A stretch of 64,000 nt of DNA, taken from the NCBI GenBank assembly GCA_030248225.1, contig JASANE010030106.1, positions 1-64,000 on the forward strand, written 5' to 3'. Origin of the DNA: Trileptium ribeirensis. Taxonomy: Eukaryota; Nematoda; Enoplea; Enoplida; Thoracostomopsidae. How positions within the stretch are numbered: the first letter of the stretch is position 1; every line of letters begins with the position of its first letter. The position numbers and the translations under genes were made by a program. Shown here piece after piece: positions 38,401 to 44,400 of this stretch. A model generated the notes under the pieces. That model saw nothing but the letters and a program-made list of their open reading frames with translations. It had not been told where the DNA came from and ran no database searches.

Positions 38401-41400
38401 CAGCTCAGAATATTAGAGCGCTTCCCGTCATCAGGTGTTTCTCCTGTGGGAAAGCGATATCTTTTTGCAGAAGCGGAAGGAATCGCCACTCCCGGAGGAA
38501 GGGCAGTGGAATCCTACAGCATAAAAGGCATCTTTTCCTTTAAATTCTACACCGAGATCCAGATAATGATGGTTGATACTTGGCTGGTTCAGCTTATTTC
38601 TGCTTCAACTGTTTACCAAATTCTTTGTTCTTCTGTTTAACCTTATCAATATATATGTTGTTTAGCATAAGAAGAACCGTTGCACTATATGATAAGTATT
38701 CCTTTAAAATTAGTTGTTAACAGCTCCACAACGCAATAGTGAATATTGCAAATTTCTCTAACGATTATTGTATCCCAGCTGACAAAACATAATTAATATT
38801 TTGTCGGTCGGTGATAATTTTTAAATCAAGTATGAGATGTCTGACTCCAAAAATTTTTATGGTTAAAAATGCAAAATATAGAAGCTAGCTTTCGTATGTC
38901 GCCGTGTTTAAATAGATTTTGAACTTTTAATCATTATGGATATGCTTCTGAGGCATACTGAATAAAGTAAATTATATTTTAAGTAACGGCATGCTTATCT
39001 AAGCAGATTATTTTGCTCATTTTTGTATATCGCTTTGGTTAATTTTACATTTGTTCAAAATGGCATGCTCACAACGTACAAGAATTTATTGTATATTAAT
39101 CGAGCGAGCAAAATTGTAAAATAAAAAGTGTAAATGATATGTCGGAGAATATAAAGGATTATTTTAGCGTCAATTTAAACAATTTTAGTTCATTCATTAA
39201 TACAGCATAATTTCTTCATATCCGAAGATCAGTGTTACAATTTAGAAACGATTGATGTTAAGTTGGAAATAAAAACAATTTTTAGCTTCAACTTAATTTT
39301 AGTTCATTCACAAATACCTCAGGATAAGTCATTCAAATCCGGAGAGTAAAATTCTGGATATTTCGTCGGTGCGTCGCTTTTGTACGACTGCTCTTCAAGC
39401 AGATGGTGTGATATTACTTCGATTTATCAGTCAACATACCGGTGATCTCGTTGCTCTGGTAAATTTGTTAAATAAATATTGTAGGTTTCAATTCATAGGA
39501 TTTGGTAATAGAAAAATACATTTATATCACTGTTATTTATCATAACTCAAAAATGAATGTAAGGCCAAAGCTATGCCCTCATAATGCCTGAAGAATTGGA
39601 CGACCCATTATGGGTACTAAATTTTATTCATACATTGTCTAGTTTCAAATCACCTCACTATTACTATTTTGGGTTGGGTCGACGTGGTTCAAAGCTGACT
39701 GTCGGCGATCGTGATCTATCGAGAGAATTCCATCTACTTTCGCTTATTTTTATGGATATACATTTTCTCAAAATGCATAATAATGCTTACGGATCAGCTC
39801 GCCAAGTGTAGCCATTAAGGTTTCATGATAGGTTGCTTACGTTGTTGATAATGTATTACGTTACGTGAAATAATTGGTGTAGAAATTGCTTCTGTTGCAA
39901 TGTCTGCCGGAACCATATTCAGAGGAGCTTCGTAAACATGAGGAATTTTGGAAACCCGAGTAATATTCTTAGAACATAATATATTTGCAAAAATCATTTC
40001 TTAAATGTGTTAGTGTAAGGCCCTCCTTTTATCAAAAACCATGAATTTAATCTAAAAAACCCGGGAGAAGCCGTAAAACTAAATTCAAAAATGCGCAGGG
40101 ACCATATGATTAGTAGCCTACTTACTGATACAAAACGACCATGACCCCTCGAACTAACAACGTTGAAAAAATCGTAAAACATATTTGAGAGGAACCTACA
40201 TTTCGCCACATGTAAACATTGTACATTTTAAATATATATAATGTCTATTATTTTTTCATTACATTTTCAAAATATATAAAGAAAAAGAAAAAAAAAAAAC
40301 AAACAAAAGAGAAAAAAAGAAACAAATAGGAAGCACATTTGCGCTTGTATCAAGCTTGTAACAGTTTTGAAACAAGGAGTTTTTGTGCCACTGATGCATT
40401 CAAATAGCGCTGTGTCATCACATTGCTGTTTTTCCAACGACCATGACGTACTAGCAGATCCGAATTGACTCCAGCTTGGTCAGCCGCCGTCGCTCCTCCG
40501 ACACGCAAGCAATGGAAAGACCATTCGCCTAAAATATTGCATTGTTTTAGCAGTTTTTTAAATTCAGTACGAGCGGAGTTATAGGTCCACGGCCCATTAG
40601 ACAAAGTGTTTCCCTGAAAACGAAGGAAAAATGGACTAGAATCGGAAATAACCGTATTACATGACAACAAACGATTCATATATTGAGAATAAAAATGGGC
40701 TGGCGATAAAACTCCGCTGCCTTTTGAGATGTATACGGTAGCTCCTGCTCCATCCTGATCAGTTTTAGAAAATTTTATTTTTATAACAATGGCATCTTCC
40801 GTGCAGCTAACGTCACCGTGCTTCAAAGCTAGAGCCTCTGATATTCTGAGGAGGCCGAAAAACAAAAATACCAAAAGTAACCCCAACCGAAAAGCAAAAA
40901 CATTTGATTGTTCTGATAACTTTTGAAGGCATTGAAGCATAAAAGCTTTAGGGAAAGCTGGGGTACGTTCCGCTGGCTTGAGAGATCTTATACATCCCTG
41001 GAAAACTAAATTTACTTGCGAATCCAAAATTGGATTGTGTAATCCGCAACACATATGAACCCAGCCGATAGCAGACTTTGCCATAAGAAGAGTCGACTTA
41101 GAATATGATTTATTTTTAATAAAAACGAAAAAACACATTACAGTGGTTTCAGAAGCTGGAAGCCACCGGAGATTGCGCGTGCGAGCCCATTGTTTGAACA
41201 TGTGCAGATAAGCCATATAGCTGCGTGTCGTCGCATGAGACTTGGCAGCTAAAATTGTATTCGGTATTTCCTTGAATTCGGATGCAGACTGCAACGACTG
41301 GGAAACGAACAACCGCATTGCAGATTGTATATCTACATGAAAAAAAAACAGTCGTAAGTCGATAACGCAAATCGTGCAATGATTAGCAACTGCTGAAAAA

Positions 41401-44400
41401 CCGTTTACAACACTTTAACTATCACCGTAGCTAGCTCCGATTTTGAATATGCTAATTTTCTGTACAAACAAAAATATCATTATTTTTTCATTACATTTTC
41501 AAAATAATTCATTTTATTTTAAACGAAAACAGAAACCCAAAAAAACAAACAAAAGAGTATTGCAGGACAAAGGGAAAAGGATAGTAAAAAAAATTAAGCA
41601 ACATTGGAACAAGTCCTGAAATCTATTAGAAAAGCTTGAAGTGTTCCTCTGAAATCTTTACCCAAAGAGGATCGTGTTTGGCACCCATCCACTAACACCT
41701 GGTATTTAGATGAGAAAATAGCTTGTCGTATAAAATGGCGAGAGTAATTGGTACGATAATTCCAAAGCTCTGGCCAAAACTTAGCTGAAGTCCACCTTGG
41801 CAACAGTAAGGCTCCTAAAGCCTGACTTGCTCTCAGATGCTGGAGACATTTGCCGATTAAACAAATAGGAGGCACTAGCCAATTGCATTCCCCCGCCCAA
41901 GATACGGAGAACGCATCGACCATTTCAGTTCCGGGATACCAGATTTTTGAATTAAATCGTGGCAATTTAGTATTGTCTGGATTCGCGAAACGATCCACCG
42001 TGAAAGGGCCCCATGAACGATGCAGCAGATTAAATACCCAATCACAGACGGACCAGTCATTCCAGTCTACAACTTTACTGTAATGATCCGCTATATCATT
42101 GTACTTTCTAGGTACCCATTCTATTTCTAGACGGATGTTTTGTTTTGCACAAAGATAGAAAACCCTTAACGCAATTTGCTGTAAGTGAAAATGACGGCTG
42201 CCCTTTTTTATGATTTTTATTGCTGCCTGATTATCCGTAAAAAACTTGACTACTCTGTTCTCCAGTTCCGAACCGAAAACAGTTAAACCATATTCTATCG
42301 CCCTCAATTCTCGAAACGTGGAACTTTGTGTAACTTCTGAAGAAACAAAATTTAAAATATCGGCAGCTAAAATTTTGTCTTTGAACAACACCGCTGCAGC
42401 TCCCTTCGAGCTAGCGTCGCATCGGACTAATATTTGAGGCACCTTATAGCTAAGAGATTTAGCTTTAGGAAAACGTCTAACGTACTGCCGCCAAAAATCC
42501 AATTCTTTCTGCGCTGCGGAGCCAAGACGAAACTGAAAAGACCACGATTTAGCCCGTGCTATTTCACGATATAACTCCCGAGTCATCAGTTGCGACACAG
42601 AACCTATAACTAGCTTCATCGAAATAATTTGTCCGGTCAATTTTGCCAACTTCCGGGCACAAACAAAATCCCTAGAACAAAGCTTTAGATATTGTTGCAG
42701 CTTTTCGACTTTTAAATGAGGAACAGCTATCGTCAAATCCAGTGAATTCAGGTCAAAACCAAGAAACTTCAATGTTTGGGTAGGACACCAGACGCATTTT
42801 TCATTGAAGAAAAAACCTAAACGCTCCAAATCTTGTCTGCAAGAATGCGCTTGAGCAGCAAGAGCTGGACTGGTGTTCGCGGTAATGAAACCGTCATCTA
42901 AATAAATCATGCACTTAATACCCTTGCTTCGCCAATGCGCTACCACGGGCCTGAGAAGTTTGGTAAAAAGGTAGGGCCCTAAGGAGAGACCAAAAGGCAA
43001 AACAGTAAAAACGAAAAAACGCTGCTTCCCTTTCAGAAACCAAGTGAAACCAAAAAATGTTCTATAAGTTTCGTTTATATCGAGATGATAATAACCTGAT
43101 TTAAGATCAAAAGAGCACATAAAACTCCGTTTTTCTAAATACGAAAGAGCAACACCAATATCATCTAACTTGAATTTTGGAGGTTTAAGACATGCATTGA
43201 CATATCGCATGTCCAAAATGAACCGTTTTTTGCCGGCCGAAACCGTGACAGACAGAGGATTTATGACTCGGGGCGGCACATATACTTCTTCAACGAAGCT
43301 GTTTTCCACTAACTCCAGAATTTTCTCTTGGACAAATTCCTTTTCCGAAAAAGCCGATTTATTATTTAACAACCAAGCTGGCTTCGGAGAAAACAGTAAC
43401 GGAAGACTGAAACCGTGAGCGATCATGTCCAGGACAAAGCTGGGCGCTGGTAAAGCCCGCCAGGCTGCAAAATTTCTGTTCAAACTTCCTTTTATACTAA
43501 AAACAGACTGTTTTTCTCCGGAAACATTTAAAAACTCACCTTTTTCGATATCAGTCTTTGCTCCCGCTATCATTCTTACCGGATGTCGATTTAATGGTAG
43601 GTCCGAAAGGGCATTCGTGCTTCCAGTGTCCAAACCGGTTGCATCCATAGCATTGCTGGTTCCAGCGGGACGGAGTAGACGCCATTTTTCTACCGGAGGA
43701 GCCGACGACCACGCTTGGATCGGACGGCGGCAGGTAGCGAGACGCCATGGCCGGAGGCATTCTCGGTGCTGAAGTAGGGTACGGTTCCGCGGTGATGGCT
43801 TTTCTGGCCCAGAGTCGTCTCGATTCTGTGCGGGCCTCGTCAATGGCTTTTTGAATCTTTTTAGCGTCAGCGGCATCGTCACCAATTCCAGATGCGCCTT
43901 CGTATTTTTGCACCGCGCTCCACCCGCCTATATCGGCTATTCTGAGGGTTTTAATACGAGCCTTGATCAAATTCCTGGCTTCAAGCGCAGCCTGAGTTAT
44001 CGTATCTCCGTCCACCGTCCCTGTTTCTTCGGAAACACTACCTTGAATGCGAACAATACACCGATCCAGATCCAAAAGTAAATCTGCCTGGACTTGAAGT
44101 CCTTTAGATTCCAAACGCACTGTTTTAGAAAAATTCGGTTCGGAAATGGCACCTTTAGAACTGTATTGCCGTATTAATTCTAAAACTCTATCTTCATTTA
44201 GCAAGTTCCGATTTTGTTCAGGAGATTGAGTCATAAGAAAGAAAATTAAAAAAAACAGTCGTAAGTCGATAACGCAAATCGTGCAATGATTAGCAACTGC
44301 TGAAAAACCGTTTACAACACTTTAACTATCACCGTAGCTAGCTCCGATTTTGAATATGCTAATTTTCTGTACAAATAAAAATATCATTATTTGTCAAATT

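Larger units (their letters stand above)
32980..39302 (+). other. Innexin intron 6
   Basis: 6.3 kb. It contains a hAT-like element (33398-34237), an antisense LINE with RNase H (about 34640-36950), an unidentified decayed coding block (37800-38560) and, just before exon 7, a decayed duplicate of the exon 7 start (39181-39227). No extra innexin exon is needed: exon 6 and exon 7 join in phase 0. Confidence 0.8.
40247..44391 (-). mobile_element. DIRS/Ngaro-type tyrosine-recombinase retrotransposon, apparently complete
   Basis: 4145 bp, read on the minus strand. Order: repeat A1 (44391-44248), gag, pol (RT-RNase H), repeat B1 joined to A2 (41506-41340), tyrosine recombinase, repeat B2 (40274-40247). 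A1 and A2 are about 144 bp and nearly identical; B1 and B2 share 28 bp exactly and then an A-rich, weaker match. At B2's outer edge, A1's outer edge and the B1/A2 junction the sequence shares the core ATTATT (+ strand), as expected when a circular intermediate is integrated by a tyrosine recombinase. There are no target duplications and no integrase. All three reading frames are open, so it may be recent. It lies antisense in innexin intron 7. Confidence 0.9.

Noticed and set aside
39309..39320. Alternative exon 7 acceptor CCTCAG near 39316
   Set aside because: It would start the exon in phase 1, while exon 6 ends in phase 0, and it would lose FIHKYLR, which is conserved in the family.
41149..41379. 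Second minus frame overlapping the recombinase start
   Set aside because: It runs through the recombinase in another frame and lacks motifs.
43425..43772. 115-codon + strand frame, and others at 40-44 kb on +
   Set aside because: Shadows of the gag and pol frames of the DIRS-type element.
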